Below are positions 26,701-35,517 of a stretch of 64,000 bases of DNA, piece after piece. The translations under genes and the position numbers were made by a program. Under the pieces are notes generated by a model, which was given only the letters and a program-made list of their open reading frames with translations, did not search any database and was not told where the DNA came from. Numbering within the stretch: the first letter of the stretch is position 1; each line of letters begins with the position of its first letter. This DNA comes from an uncultured Draconibacterium sp. (lineage in GTDB: Bacteria > Bacteroidota > Bacteroidia > Bacteroidales > Prolixibacteraceae), in NCBI GenBank assembly GCA_947492175.1, contig CANLMQ010000017.1, positions 1-64,000 of the forward strand, read 5' to 3'.

Positions 26701-27302
26701 ATGAATCCGATGCAAGGATTCTGAGCATGATTGGGCAGGTTAAATATAAAGACATTAATAATGACAATGTTATAGACGACCGAGATAAAACAATTATTGG
26801 GAATACAAATCCTAAAGTACTTTACGGTATAACTAATACGTTTAATATCAAGGATTTTTCATTGAGTTTCTTTTTTCAGGGAACTTATGGTAACGATATT
26901 TTAAATGTTAATATAAAACGTTACGATATGTCTGGCTTTAGTAACATGCCACATTTTGTTTACGATGAACGCTGGACTGAGGAAAACAGGGAAAGTGCAA
27001 CCTCTCCGCGCCCCGATGGTACATTTACAAGGAGTATGAAAGCCTCTGACAGATATATTGAGAATGGTTCGTATTTGAGGATGAAAAACCTGAACCTCGC
27101 ATATACTTTTAAAAATCCGGTTAAAGGTATTAACTCATTACAATTAAATGCAAGTGTCAATAACTTATTTACAATTACAGATTATCGTTGGTACGATCCT
27201 GATGTAAATACATTTGGCGGTGATGTGTCAAGAAGAGGGGTCGATATGGCATCTTATCCGAGCGCTAGAACATTTATTTTTGGATTTCAGTTAGAATTTT
27301 AA
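23778..27302 (+). CDS. SusC/RagA TonB-linked outer-membrane transporter with STN domain
   Basis: This 1174-aa receptor starts with a signal peptide ending near VLAVDGYSQ. A secretin/TonB short N-terminal (STN) signalling domain follows (about 45-115, with LDEIENNSEFYFLFNQKF), then a CarboxypepD_reg-like domain (about 137-215, with GRVTDESETPLPGVTVLLEGT), a plug with SusC-type motifs RGANSFTTSNRPLYIVDGVPFE and KDASATAIYGSRASNGVVIITT, and a long barrel. STN plus the ECF/FecR genes upstream indicates that it senses and imports the substrate. It pairs with the SusD gene 25 bp downstream. Confidence 0.95.
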   Translation: MKKKCIRDAIFYGIGTKTWKIMRIGVLLWLIGTAHVLAVDGYSQNTRLTLKMNDSKVIKVLDEIENNSEFYFLFNQKFVDVERKVNVDIKNRTIDKILSELFADTDVDYIIQNRQIVLTNYKKTDGISIQQQKIVTGRVTDESETPLPGVTVLLEGTTNGTVTGANGNYSISDIPEGSTLVFSFIGMITREIKVVNKTKIDVVLTTSTIDIEEVVAVGYGTVRKRDLTGAVASIKSEELLKTNAQGADQALMGKIAGVQVQQSDGAPGAGVNILIRGANSFTTSNRPLYIVDGVPFEAGEAPAAGTFGDKQRNSPLSLINPNDIASIEVLKDASATAIYGSRASNGVVIITTKGKGASKPKITLSSKFGISNAVKQINVLDAATYAEYRNERIVNGYTYDGKEYVSDDNLPFPVNGRWNYTTEINPKTGEEMVVDSTYYPSPQDYRDGYEGGGTNWQDQIFQTAVTQEYNLSYSEGNEKGHSLFSAGLLNQEGVIFNSFYKRYTARANITRKLTDWFQIGNNLSIANSENRLARTNSETYGVIPSAISFNPTRPVFDPNRDSGYTEDTSTGLANPYLYTRTAKNLVGAVNIFNSAFAEISFTDFLQFRQNFGYGNNKNTRNEYYNRYVAEGLAPKNGYARQADNYYESLTTESMLKYNNVFRKQHSINAVVALTYENVNWGGKSMSGTGFPNDLTEENDMGAAIEQHKNTSTKGKSSLMSYLGRVNYTLLDKYLFTISFRRDGSSRFSEVNRWSNFSSYAFAWRLSNENFVKNLNFFDDLKFRISYGQTGNQGINAYATRSRMVATNYPYDKNLNSGYAESRWGGPANPNLRWETTAQSNLGLDMTFLKNRINLIVDIYHKKTTDLLQNRFIPSSTGFSTLASNYGEIENKGLEVNASIYAISRSNFSWKIDANASLNRNKINGLEADQFSDVAWGMESMFLRRNGEPIGLIYGYREDGFYDNQAEVRADPQFENESDARILSMIGQVKYKDINNDNVIDDRDKTIIGNTNPKVLYGITNTFNIKDFSLSFFFQGTYGNDILNVNIKRYDMSGFSNMPHFVYDERWTEENRESATSPRPDGTFTRSMKASDRYIENGSYLRMKNLNLAYTFKNPVKGINSLQLNASVNNLFTITDYRWYDPDVNTFGGDVSRRGVDMASYPSARTFIFGFQLEF

Positions 27303-27327
27303 CAACTAAACTTTAAAATTAATCAAG

Positions 27328-29025
27328 ATGAAATATCATATTAAATTCATATTTATATTAGTTGTAAACCTTTTCTTGTCTTCTTGTTCCGATTTATTGG
27401 ACGAAGAAACCTTTACGTTCGTTTCTGGAGAGGATCTTGTAGAAGAAAGAAGTTACGATGAACTTGTAGCAGGAGCTTTTGCTGCACTCAACTATGCCTT
27501 TGAATGGGGAAATTATCATACAATAGTAAATTTCGATTGCGATTATCAAAGTGGACCTTCCTGGGCATTTGGTTCAATTGGCGCAGGAAACTTTTACGAA
27601 AATGGATCAAATAATAATTTCTACAAATATTATTATATAGCTATCCACCGGGCAAATTACCATCGTAAGTTGATCTCAGGAATGGATATCAACGAAAAAA
27701 TTAAGAATAATGCCATGGGAGAACTGGCATTCCTTAAGGCTTGGAGCTACTTTAACCTTGTTCAGTATTATGGCGATTTGTGCTTGTATAAAATATCAAT
27801 TGCCGAAGGGGCAGAACTTTATAAACCTCGTTCGCCTATCAAAGAAGTTTATGAACATATTATTGAAGAATTAAAATACGCAGAAACGGTTTTGTATTCA
27901 ACATTTGACGAAGGTTTCCGATCTGGGCATGTTTCGCGAGGGGCAGCAAAAGCCTTACTGGCAAAGGTTTACGCCACCATAGGCTCTGCATCAATGCCTT
28001 CAGGCGAAATATCTGTCATGGGAGGTCCCGGTCATGCATACGATGAGGAAGGGAACAAATATTTTCTACCAGTTCCCCAAAAACTTACTTTTCAAAAAGA
28101 ACAGGTTAAGGGCTATGGAGAATTTGACTATGGAGAATATTATAAATTGGCTATGGACAAAGCTATGGAAGTCATTGAATCAGGTGAATTTTATCTGTTC
28201 CCTTCACAACAAGAATTATGGGCTCCTGAAAATAAGAACAAAGGTGAGTTTATTTTTACATTACAAACCATACTTGGTAGTACAGAAACAAGTAACTACG
28301 TACCAATAGAATATGCTGGTTATTACAAAGAAAATGGTCTCTTGAGTTCTGGTTACTACGTTCAACGCGACCATTGGTATCAGTTATTTGACCAGGACGA
28401 TGCAAGAGTTCGTTGGGGAGTAATGCACCGAGTACCTATTTATCATGATTCTGAAGGCAATATTGTTTATTCGTATTACCCGGCAAAAGACAGTGCAAAA
28501 GTTCGTCAGGGGCTTGATGGGTATGACCCAGCGGATGTCTTGCGTTACGATGCCCATCTATATGGTTCCAAACTGATGAAATTCAGACAGGTTACCGGAC
28601 CTCTTGATGGAAGGAGACAGGACTACAATTGGCCATTTATGAGATATGCAGAGGTTTTGTTGTTGTATGCAGAAGCAGCAAATGAAGTGAACAGTGGTCC
28701 TACGGCGCAGGCTCTAGAGAAAGTTGATGAACTTAATATCCGTAATAATAGTCCGAAAGTAACGGACATTGCTCAATCCAGGCCATGGACTCAAGAATCT
28801 TTCCGATCGTACATTCTTGAAGAAAGGGTTAAAGAATTTGCAGCTGAGGGAATCAGGAGGTTTGATTTATTACGATGGGGAATTTACCTGTCCACAATGA
28901 ATGCTATTGACGTTGATGAAAAAAATGTGGTTAAGAGAAGACAGGAAAGGCATTTGTTGCTTCCACTCCCTTCAAACGAAATCAATACCAATCCACATAT
29001 TGAAACCAACAATCCTGGCTGGTAG
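27328..29025 (+). CDS. SusD/RagB glycan-binding lipoprotein
   Basis: This 565-aa surface lipoprotein has a lipobox (FLSSC at about residues 16-20) and the RagB/SusD TPR core. FLKAWSYFNLVQYYGD (about 134) and EERVKEFAAEGIRRFDLLRWG near the C-terminus are SusD hallmarks. It forms the lid over the SusC barrel and captures glycan for import. Confidence 0.93.
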   Translation: MKYHIKFIFILVVNLFLSSCSDLLDEETFTFVSGEDLVEERSYDELVAGAFAALNYAFEWGNYHTIVNFDCDYQSGPSWAFGSIGAGNFYENGSNNNFYKYYYIAIHRANYHRKLISGMDINEKIKNNAMGELAFLKAWSYFNLVQYYGDLCLYKISIAEGAELYKPRSPIKEVYEHIIEELKYAETVLYSTFDEGFRSGHVSRGAAKALLAKVYATIGSASMPSGEISVMGGPGHAYDEEGNKYFLPVPQKLTFQKEQVKGYGEFDYGEYYKLAMDKAMEVIESGEFYLFPSQQELWAPENKNKGEFIFTLQTILGSTETSNYVPIEYAGYYKENGLLSSGYYVQRDHWYQLFDQDDARVRWGVMHRVPIYHDSEGNIVYSYYPAKDSAKVRQGLDGYDPADVLRYDAHLYGSKLMKFRQVTGPLDGRRQDYNWPFMRYAEVLLLYAEAANEVNSGPTAQALEKVDELNIRNNSPKVTDIAQSRPWTQESFRSYILEERVKEFAAEGIRRFDLLRWGIYLSTMNAIDVDEKNVVKRRQERHLLLPLPSNEINTNPHIETNNPGW

Positions 29026-29052
29026 TACTATAACTTTTTTAAAATAAACATC

Positions 29053-30174
29053 ATGAATAATACACCATATAATATATGTATCAGGGGCTTATCCCTATTG
29101 GCAATAATATTGCTATTTGCAGCTTGCACAGAAGAAGAGGTAGCTGTTGAACTCCCTGTATTTTCGAAAATTACTAAACTCTATGAATTAAACTCCACAA
29201 TAACTTCTGGAGAAATGGGGGATTGGATTGCAATTCATGGCAATAACCTTGAAACAACTTATTCAATCGTTTTTAACGATATTGAAACAGATATGAATGA
29301 AGTTTATTATGAAGACAACATTCTTTATATGCAGGTTCCAATAGCAATGCCCAATGACATAAACAATAAAGTAAAAGTTATAACTGAAGGGGGCGAGTTT
29401 AATTTCAATTTCGTAGTAAATATTCCTCAATTAAAATTAACAGGAATGTTCAATGAATATACTGCTCCAGGAGATACTTTAAAAATATATGGCAATTTTT
29501 TTGAACTTTACGAAGTAGATCCAACCAATACTGTAGTATCGTTTAATGGAATTGAAAAACCTGTAATAAATGTCGGGAATAATTATATTACAGCTCAGGT
29601 TCCAAACAATGTTGAATCAAATATTAAGCTAACGGTTATTAACAGTAAATATAATGCAACAGTTGAGTGCCCAGGATTTTATCAAGACCGTCAGTTTATT
29701 ATTACAAACTTTGATGATATTCCATATAAAGGAAATGATGGGAAACAATATGTCGGTGAATGGAATGATCCCAAACCTCTATCAGGAAAATATACATTAT
29801 TAGATGTAGGACCAGAAGGAAGTGGTTGGTCGTATTTAATGAGCATAGCATGTCCTTACACAGATGACATGAAAGATAATCCAGATAAATATGTTGTTAA
29901 ATTTGAACTAAATATGATTTTACCTATTATCAATACCAACTTTTATATCTATAATTATTGGAACCACCCTGCAGGACAAATATCGGCAGCAGATCTTGTT
30001 GTTCAAAAATTAAGAAATTGGCAGACTATTAATATTCCATTAGAAAAAATCATTCCATTAGACTTTAATGGAAACAGGGCCTATGTGGGATCCTTTAATA
30101 TTCGAATCGACTCACCTTCAGGAGAACCAATTAAAATGGCCTGGGATAATTTTAGGATAACAAAAAAAGATTAA
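29053..30174 (+). CDS. Surface glycan-binding lipoprotein (IPT/TIG plus SGBP-like domain)
   Basis: This 373-aa lipoprotein (lipobox LFAAC near residue 24) begins with two IPT/TIG-like beta-sandwich units and ends with a carbohydrate-binding-like domain (FDDIPYKGNDGKQYVGEWND ... NIRIDSPSGEP). This layout fits SGBP-B-type proteins that follow susD in many utilisation loci. It probably helps bind the glycan at the surface. The ligand is not predictable. The SusD-SGBP spacing of 27 bp suggests one operon. Confidence 0.75.
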   Translation: MNNTPYNICIRGLSLLAIILLFAACTEEEVAVELPVFSKITKLYELNSTITSGEMGDWIAIHGNNLETTYSIVFNDIETDMNEVYYEDNILYMQVPIAMPNDINNKVKVITEGGEFNFNFVVNIPQLKLTGMFNEYTAPGDTLKIYGNFFELYEVDPTNTVVSFNGIEKPVINVGNNYITAQVPNNVESNIKLTVINSKYNATVECPGFYQDRQFIITNFDDIPYKGNDGKQYVGEWNDPKPLSGKYTLLDVGPEGSGWSYLMSIACPYTDDMKDNPDKYVVKFELNMILPIINTNFYIYNYWNHPAGQISAADLVVQKLRNWQTINIPLEKIIPLDFNGNRAYVGSFNIRIDSPSGEPIKMAWDNFRITKKD

Positions 30175-30191
30175 AGATAATATCATACCAA

Positions 30192-30232
30192 CGGGACAAG
30201 TCCAAAATATTATAATATTCAGACTTGTCTCG
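30192..30232 (+). terminator. Stem-loop after the glycan-binding gene
   Basis: CGGGACAAGTC (30192-30202) pairs with GACTTGTCTCG (30222-30232), a strong stem around a 19-nt loop. There is no T-run, so termination is uncertain. It may stabilise the upstream mRNA. Confidence 0.45.
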
Positions 30233-30439
30233 CTTGGTTGGAAACTTTCATTGTCCAATTTTACAATCTGTATCTAATTGTAAATTAGTATTCAATAATT
30301 AATACGAATATAATTTACAGGATTCATAATTATTTGAGGTCGTATCCTTTTAAGATGCTGTGTTTTAAATCTCAGATGTAGTCATGCGTTCGTTTATCGA
30401 ACCCGATGCCTTTGCTAATGGCTGGTAAGTTGAACTCCC

Positions 30440-30691
30440 CCAAAAGTTCATGATACAAGTGGTATTTACAAATCATATGGTCGTGATTGGTTAATACTAG
30501 TTCCCCAAAAAGAAAAACACTTTAATGTTAGGGACTGGAATACTTTGCCCATAATAGCCAAAGGCAAAACAATACAAACCGAGTTAAACGGCAATGAGAT
30601 AGTTAAACTCACCTATGTAAAAATTGGAAAAGTTCAACAGGGGCATATAGCCTTACAGATCCACAATGGTGGTGACATAAAAGTATTATGA
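30440..30691 (+). pseudogene. C-terminal fragment of a DUF1080 (3-keto-disaccharide hydrolase) gene
   Basis: From about 30440 the plus-strand frame ending at the TGA 30689-30691 gives SGIYKSYGRDW, FNVRDWNTLPIIAKG, TELNGNEIVKL and GHIALQIHNGGDIKVL. This is the recognisable C-terminal part of DUF1080 proteins, known as 3-keto-glycoside hydrolases. Signal peptide, N-terminal strands and start codon are gone, so it is a broken remnant. The adjoining Gfo/Idh oxidoreductase and TIM-barrel isomerase are usual partners of intact DUF1080 genes. The stretch 30233-30439 holds nothing else I recognise. Confidence 0.75.
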
Positions 30692-30728
30692 AGAAATTTT
30701 TAATTAACAACCTTATAAAAAATTAAGA

Positions 30729-32234
30729 ATGAGTAGTATTAACAGGAGAAAATTCATAAGTTCCACGGCAGTTGCAGCAGCTGGATTAACCATTGTTCCT
30801 TCTACCGTATTTGGAAAAAAGTTTGGCCATAGGGCTCCTAGCGATAAGTTAAATATTGCAGGCATAGGCGTGGGCGGAATGGGGCGTAACAACCTCAAGG
30901 AGATGAGCATGGAGAACATCGTAGCCCTGTGTGATGTTGATTGGGGCTATGCGGCCAAAACCTTCAAAGATTATCCAAAAGCAAAAAAATTCAAGGATTG
31001 GCGTGAGATGTTCGACAAGTTTGGCAAGTCGATCGATGCTGTAGTAGTGGCTACTCCCGACCATACGCATGCTGGTGTAACAGCACATGCTATTACACTA
31101 GGCAAACACGTATATACCCAAAAACCATTAACGCATTCCGTGTACGAGTCGCGGTTATTGACTAAGCTAGCTGAAAAATATGATGTTGCTACTCAAATGG
31201 GTAATCAGGGAAATTCAGGCGATGATATTCGTCGTGTTTGCGAATGGATCTGGTCTGGAGCCATTGGAGAAGTAACTGAAGTACATGCATGGACTGACCG
31301 CCCAATATGGCCCCAAGGGCTTCAGAAACCCGAGGGATCGATGACAGTTCCTGATACTCTGGATTGGGATCTGTTTATCGGGCCTGCAAAATACCGTCCT
31401 TATCATTCAGTTTACACACCATGGAACTGGCGTGGCTGGTGGGATTACGGTACAGGCGCCTTGGGCGATATGGCCTGTCATGTACTGGATCCCGTTTATT
31501 GGGCATTAAACCTAAAATACCCGTCGAAGGTAGAAGCCTCTTCAACGCTTGTAAATACCGATAGTCCACCCCATGCAGAAATGGTTACTTATACTTTCCC
31601 GGCGCGTAAAAACATGCCCGATGTTGGTATGCCTGAAGTAAAAGTTACATGGTACGACGGAGGCTTCCTTCCCGAACGCCCTATTGAGTTACCTGATGGC
31701 GAAGTGCTAGGCAAGGATACAGGAGGGGGACTATTGTTTGTGGGAACCAAGGGCAAGATAATGACTACTTACTATGGCATGAAACCAACATTGTTGCCTT
31801 ACGAAAAGATGGAAGACTTTAAGGAACCAGACCCAATTATTCCACGTATTCCAGGTTCAGAGGAAGGGCCTTGGAGAGGCGCACACGAACGCGACTGGAT
31901 ACGCGCCTGCAAAGAGCCTCTGGATAGCCGTAAGGAAACCAGTGCAAATTTCGGATATTCAGGACCATTCAACGAAATGGTAGTACTGGGCGTATTGGCC
32001 GTACGCCTTCAGTCACTAAACCGTGCACTACACTGGGATGGTGAAAACATGCGTTTTACTAATATCTCTGATTCTGATAAAGTAAAGATTGTCTCTGTAG
32101 ATGAATTTGAAGTTATTAATGGAGATCCAAAGTTTAACAGGCAGTTTGCCCAATTCAATGCAAAAGAGGTATCGCAGGAGTGGATAAAACATACCTATCG
32201 TAATGGTTGGTCACTACCTGAAATGCCTAAATAG
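30729..32234 (+). CDS. Gfo/Idh/MocA-family oxidoreductase with Tat signal
   Basis: This 501-aa protein starts with a twin-arginine signal (NRRKFISSTAVAAAGLTIVP). The Rossmann fold follows: NIAGIGVGGMGRNN (about 41-54) for NAD(P), then VVVATPDHTHAG and KHVYTQKPLTHS with the catalytic-type Lys in the family's EKP position (here QKP). Exported members oxidise sugars, often at C3 of glycosides, giving 3-keto products. The adjacent DUF1080 fragment and the TIM-barrel isomerase support that reading. The sugar is unknown. Confidence 0.88.
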   Translation: MSSINRRKFISSTAVAAAGLTIVPSTVFGKKFGHRAPSDKLNIAGIGVGGMGRNNLKEMSMENIVALCDVDWGYAAKTFKDYPKAKKFKDWREMFDKFGKSIDAVVVATPDHTHAGVTAHAITLGKHVYTQKPLTHSVYESRLLTKLAEKYDVATQMGNQGNSGDDIRRVCEWIWSGAIGEVTEVHAWTDRPIWPQGLQKPEGSMTVPDTLDWDLFIGPAKYRPYHSVYTPWNWRGWWDYGTGALGDMACHVLDPVYWALNLKYPSKVEASSTLVNTDSPPHAEMVTYTFPARKNMPDVGMPEVKVTWYDGGFLPERPIELPDGEVLGKDTGGGLLFVGTKGKIMTTYYGMKPTLLPYEKMEDFKEPDPIIPRIPGSEEGPWRGAHERDWIRACKEPLDSRKETSANFGYSGPFNEMVVLGVLAVRLQSLNRALHWDGENMRFTNISDSDKVKIVSVDEFEVINGDPKFNRQFAQFNAKEVSQEWIKHTYRNGWSLPEMPK

Positions 32235-32312
32235 TTAATAGGTTAGTTAGAAGGGGTAGGATTTGGTTCCTGCCCTTGTTTTATTGAACAATTAAAATTA
32301 AGAGACAAAGAA

Positions 32313-33164
32313 ATGAATAAACAAATAACATTCTCAGAGGTAATAATTTTCATGCTTTTGCTCACATCATGCAGCATTACAGATTCTAATAAAAAGAAAA
32401 ATATCGATTGGAAATTAGGAGTACAAACATATACGTTTCACCGGTTTACCTATCAAGAGACTATTGACAAGATATCTGAAATGGGATTAAAGTATGCAGA
32501 GATTTTCTATGGTCAGAAACTTGGTGAAGATATTGATGGAGTAATGGATTTTAACATGGGAGAGCCCCAACAAAAGCAGGTATTAGCTTATGCGAAATCA
32601 AAGGGTGTAAAGCTAATAGCCAGTGGGGTAGTTGTATGCAAGGAAGAAGCCGAGTGGGAGCAACTGTTTAAATTTACAAAAAACATGGGCATCGAAATTA
32701 TCACATGTGAACCTGAATATAAACATTTGAAATACATCGACCAGTTAGCCAATAAATATAAAATTGATGTGGCCATACACAACCATCCCAAACCTTCAAA
32801 TTATTGGAATCCTGAAATGTTTTTAAAAGCGGTTGACAACCTTAGCCCCCGGATAGGAGCTTGTGCAGATGTCGGTCATTGGAAACGCATGGGTATTGAC
32901 CCAGTAAAAGGCTTGAGCCAATATGAAGGACGTTTGAAGTCACTACATTTTAAAGATATCAAAAAAAAGGTGGAAGGCCAAACCGAGCAACACGATGTTA
33001 TCTGGGGGACAGGGATATGCAATATTGAAGGGATGTTGAGGGAACTGGAGAGGCAAGGTTTCGACGGTTTGTTTTCAATTGAGTACGAACATAACTGGGA
33101 TAACTCTGTACCCGACATAAAAAAATGCATAGAGGTATTTGAGGAACAGGTGAAGGAATTGTAG
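32313..33164 (+). CDS. TIM-barrel sugar isomerase/epimerase-like lipoprotein
   Basis: This 283-aa protein has a lipoprotein-type signal (MLLLTSC near residue 20) and the AP-endonuclease-2 / xylose-isomerase-like TIM barrel: LGVQTYTF, EMGLKYAEIF, DVAIHNHPKP, GACADVGHWKRMG and LFSIEYEHNWD. His, Asp and Glu positions for metal look kept. Related enzymes convert keto-sugars or lyse 3-keto-glycosides next to Gfo/Idh and DUF1080 genes. It probably acts in the periplasm after the oxidoreductase. Confidence 0.8.
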   Translation: MNKQITFSEVIIFMLLLTSCSITDSNKKKNIDWKLGVQTYTFHRFTYQETIDKISEMGLKYAEIFYGQKLGEDIDGVMDFNMGEPQQKQVLAYAKSKGVKLIASGVVVCKEEAEWEQLFKFTKNMGIEIITCEPEYKHLKYIDQLANKYKIDVAIHNHPKPSNYWNPEMFLKAVDNLSPRIGACADVGHWKRMGIDPVKGLSQYEGRLKSLHFKDIKKKVEGQTEQHDVIWGTGICNIEGMLRELERQGFDGLFSIEYEHNWDNSVPDIKKCIEVFEEQVKEL

Positions 33165-33240
33165 GAATTGTGGAACAAGAGTGAAAAGGCTAATATTATT
33201 GATTCTTTTTAGGGATTTTCACCAGTAGGATGGTTTTACA

Positions 33241-33280
33241 AAAATCTGGTAAATCTGTTTTCGAGATTTACCAGATTTTT
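33241..33280 (+). terminator. Strong terminator ending the first glycan locus
   Basis: AAAATCTGGTAAATCT pairs with AGATTTACCAGATTTT around loop GTTTTCG, followed by T residues. The perfect stem could act on both strands. Confidence 0.85.
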
Positions 33281-33318
33281 AGTTTTCAGAACTCCTGTAT
33301 TCTTGTTTCAATCCAGGA

Positions 33319-33600
33319 TTAAGCCTTATCCCCCACATGAAAAGCACTGAAACTTATATGCTCGATAAAATTAATTCCTCCAAATTATATCATATTTACC
33401 TTGGCCCCAAATTCAACAGGATTAACTTCTTTCCCTTTTACAATCGGTCGGATATACGATTTTAAAAGTCTGACTATACGATCAGGTACACTTTCCCCTG
33501 TTTCAAAAATTTCTTGCTGTTGAAACAAAATAGTGCAATTATTTATATTTGGTGATAATATCTGGCTGGCATGGTAAAACCTTCAAGATAGTCTCGATGG
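33319..33600 (-). pseudogene. Decayed DDE transposase (IS remnant)
   Basis: On the minus strand a frame broken by two internal stops reads FYHASQILSPN, FQQQEIFETGESVPDRIV, SYIRPIVKGKEVNPVEFGAK, then FGGINFIEHISFSAF before a stop at 33319-33321. The order R-I-V, R-P-I-V-x-G-K and V-E-F-G-A-K is the C-terminal signature of a common Bacteroidota DDE transposase group (IS5/IS1182-like). No terminal inverted repeats are seen. The flanking 33601-33870 shows no intact gene. It lies inside the right edge of the island bracketed by the duplicated gene. Confidence 0.7.
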
Positions 33601-33893
33601 GTTTCTTCCAGCAAAAACAATAATTTCCCAAATAAGTGGAGTAAACTTCGGGTAAGTACCCTGCACTCTTATTTTGACTTCCAGCGCTTTCGGCTATAAT
33701 AGCTATATCTTTCTTTTTGATTAAGATATTTAGTTCGGGGTATTCACTTCTTTAAATATTTACAACTTAATTTCAATTCATGATAACTTCAATCCACGCT
33801 TTCCCACTGTATTTTACATTGGTTAGGTAACGTATCGAGGTTTTGTAGCACGTTGCATCAGACAGTATATTTTTACGTCTCAAACTACTGGCG

Positions 33894-34253
33894 CTAATAT
33901 ACTTCTTTCGTCAAGCGTTCAGTAGCAGTCATGTAGTAACGTGCAAAGTTCTCATCTTTCATGTATTCAACTAACTGCGGCCGCCAGCTTTCTGCTTCTT
34001 CACTTAACTCAACAATCCTTGTTTTGGCAATTTTGTCTTCCGGATTTTCCCGCTGTGCTTTAACCGCCGGAATAAAGTTATCCATCCAAATTTCGTAGTT
34101 GTCCATCAGTTCCTTTTGTTTTCCTGTTAAAGCAAATTCAGTTTTATCATTTAACACGGTTGCCGAAAGTTTCACCGATCCGAGTGCTACGGTGCCAACA
34201 GTTAACCCCAGCTTTGCCAAAAACGTCCTTCTTGTTTCTTCGTATTCGTTCAT
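33894..34253 (-). CDS. Small protein with Tat-like N-terminus, duplicated copy 2
   Basis: Paralogue of 21307-21666 with 98.6% DNA identity, in the same orientation. The N-terminal signal reads RRTFLAKLGL. The matching DNA begins about 20 bp past the stop codon (GTCTCAAACTACTGG versus GTCTCGAACTACTGG) and ends at the start codon; upstream regions are unrelated. The two copies are direct repeats 12.6 kb apart, enclosing the glycan island. Which one is original is unknown. Confidence 0.75.
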   Translation of the reverse strand: MNEYEETRRTFLAKLGLTVGTVALGSVKLSATVLNDKTEFALTGKQKELMDNYEIWMDNFIPAVKAQRENPEDKIAKTRIVELSEEAESWRPQLVEYMKDENFARYYMTATERLTKEVY

Positions 34254-34371
34254 CTGTGTAATTTTAAATCGATCTTAGTTTTCAACAACGTTTTTGATTT
34301 ATTGTTTACTCTAAAATCCACTCATACTACCGACTTTATAACAAATACAAGCAACTAAAATTTATCCCGAA

Positions 34372-35325
34372 TTATTTATTGTATTGATAAACCGCCTTAT
34401 TCAAACGATCCATAATAGCCATTCCAATTCCAGTGTCAGCAACAGGTTCTGCAATTATTATATCAACATCAGAATCCTCCAGACGATGCATTGCTCCAAA
34501 TAGATTTGCGGCAGCCTCGTTAAGGTTTCCCTTTGCAGAAAGAATTTCAATACGATGAAATTTATCCGGACATTCGACTTTTTCGAATGCTATAAATCCA
34601 ACTTTGAGGTTCGCAATATTTTCAGGTTCGTAACCTTTTAAATAAATGGGCTTTTGTGGACTATAATGCGACTTTAAAAGACCAGGCGATTTAATCTGAA
34701 GATTATTATCAGCATCATGATTTTGAGGAATAACCTTCTCAATATCATGAGACACAACGACTCCCGGTCTGAGCAGTTTAAATTTTCCGTTACCCAGTTC
34801 AATAACGGTTGATTCGATTCCCACATCGGGTAATTCCCCGTCGAGGATATACTCAATATTAGGCAACTGCTTTTTTACGTGTTCGGGTGTAGTTGGGCTT
34901 AACAAGCCAAATTTATTTGCACTTGGTGCAGCAATTGGAGTACCAGCTTTATTTATCAATTCAAGTGCAGTATTGTTGGCAGGCATTCTAACAGCCACTG
35001 TGTTTAAACCGGCCGTAACAATATCGGGCACCGAACTATGTTTTTGGGCAACAACGGTTAAAGGCCCCGGCCAAAATGCCTCCACAAGTTTTAACAACTG
35101 GGCATCAACTTTAACAAATAATTTCTCCAAATCCGAAATATTTGCAATATGCACAATTAACGGATTAAAAGCAGGCCTTTCTTTTGTGGAAAAGATTTTT
35201 GCCACTGCTTCCTTGTTAAACGCATCGGCTCCCAAACCATATACCGTTTCTGTTGGAAAAGCAACTAATTTTCCATCTCTGATGCAGTTAGCTGCCAGAT
35301 CAATATTGCTAATTATTTTACTCAT
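34372..35325 (-). CDS. L-threonylcarbamoyladenylate synthase (Sua5 type)
   Basis: This 317-aa enzyme joins threonine, bicarbonate and ATP to make TC-AMP for the t6A37 modification of tRNAs. The YrdC domain (1-205) shows LVAFPTETVYGLGADA, KIFSTKERPAFNPLIVHI, VAVRMPANNTALELI and IAAPSANKFGLLSPT. A Sua5 extension follows after about residue 215 (SPGLLKSHYSPQKP). It supplies the substrate that MtaB at 3380-4678 would later methylthiolate. It sits alone on the minus strand. Confidence 0.93.
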   Translation of the reverse strand: MSKIISNIDLAANCIRDGKLVAFPTETVYGLGADAFNKEAVAKIFSTKERPAFNPLIVHIANISDLEKLFVKVDAQLLKLVEAFWPGPLTVVAQKHSSVPDIVTAGLNTVAVRMPANNTALELINKAGTPIAAPSANKFGLLSPTTPEHVKKQLPNIEYILDGELPDVGIESTVIELGNGKFKLLRPGVVVSHDIEKVIPQNHDADNNLQIKSPGLLKSHYSPQKPIYLKGYEPENIANLKVGFIAFEKVECPDKFHRIEILSAKGNLNEAAANLFGAMHRLEDSDVDIIIAEPVADTGIGMAIMDRLNKAVYQYNK

Positions 35326-35517
35326 GTTTTAAAATTAACTTGTACCAAAATTTAATTTGATTTTTGAAAGACCTGTAAATAATTAGGGGAGGTCGGATAG
35401 CATTGACCTCCCCAAGTTTCAAACCAAATCTGAAAAGCAGACTATTGTATTAAACAAGTTAATTATTAAGTAGTACGTAGAAAAATGTCATCTACTCTCA
35501 GAAGTTGCTACCCTTCT

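Noticed and set aside
33601..33720. Possible extension of the transposase remnant (frame with ESAGSQNKSAGYLPEVY)
   Set aside because: In a different frame from the transposase match and not recognisable; left unassigned.
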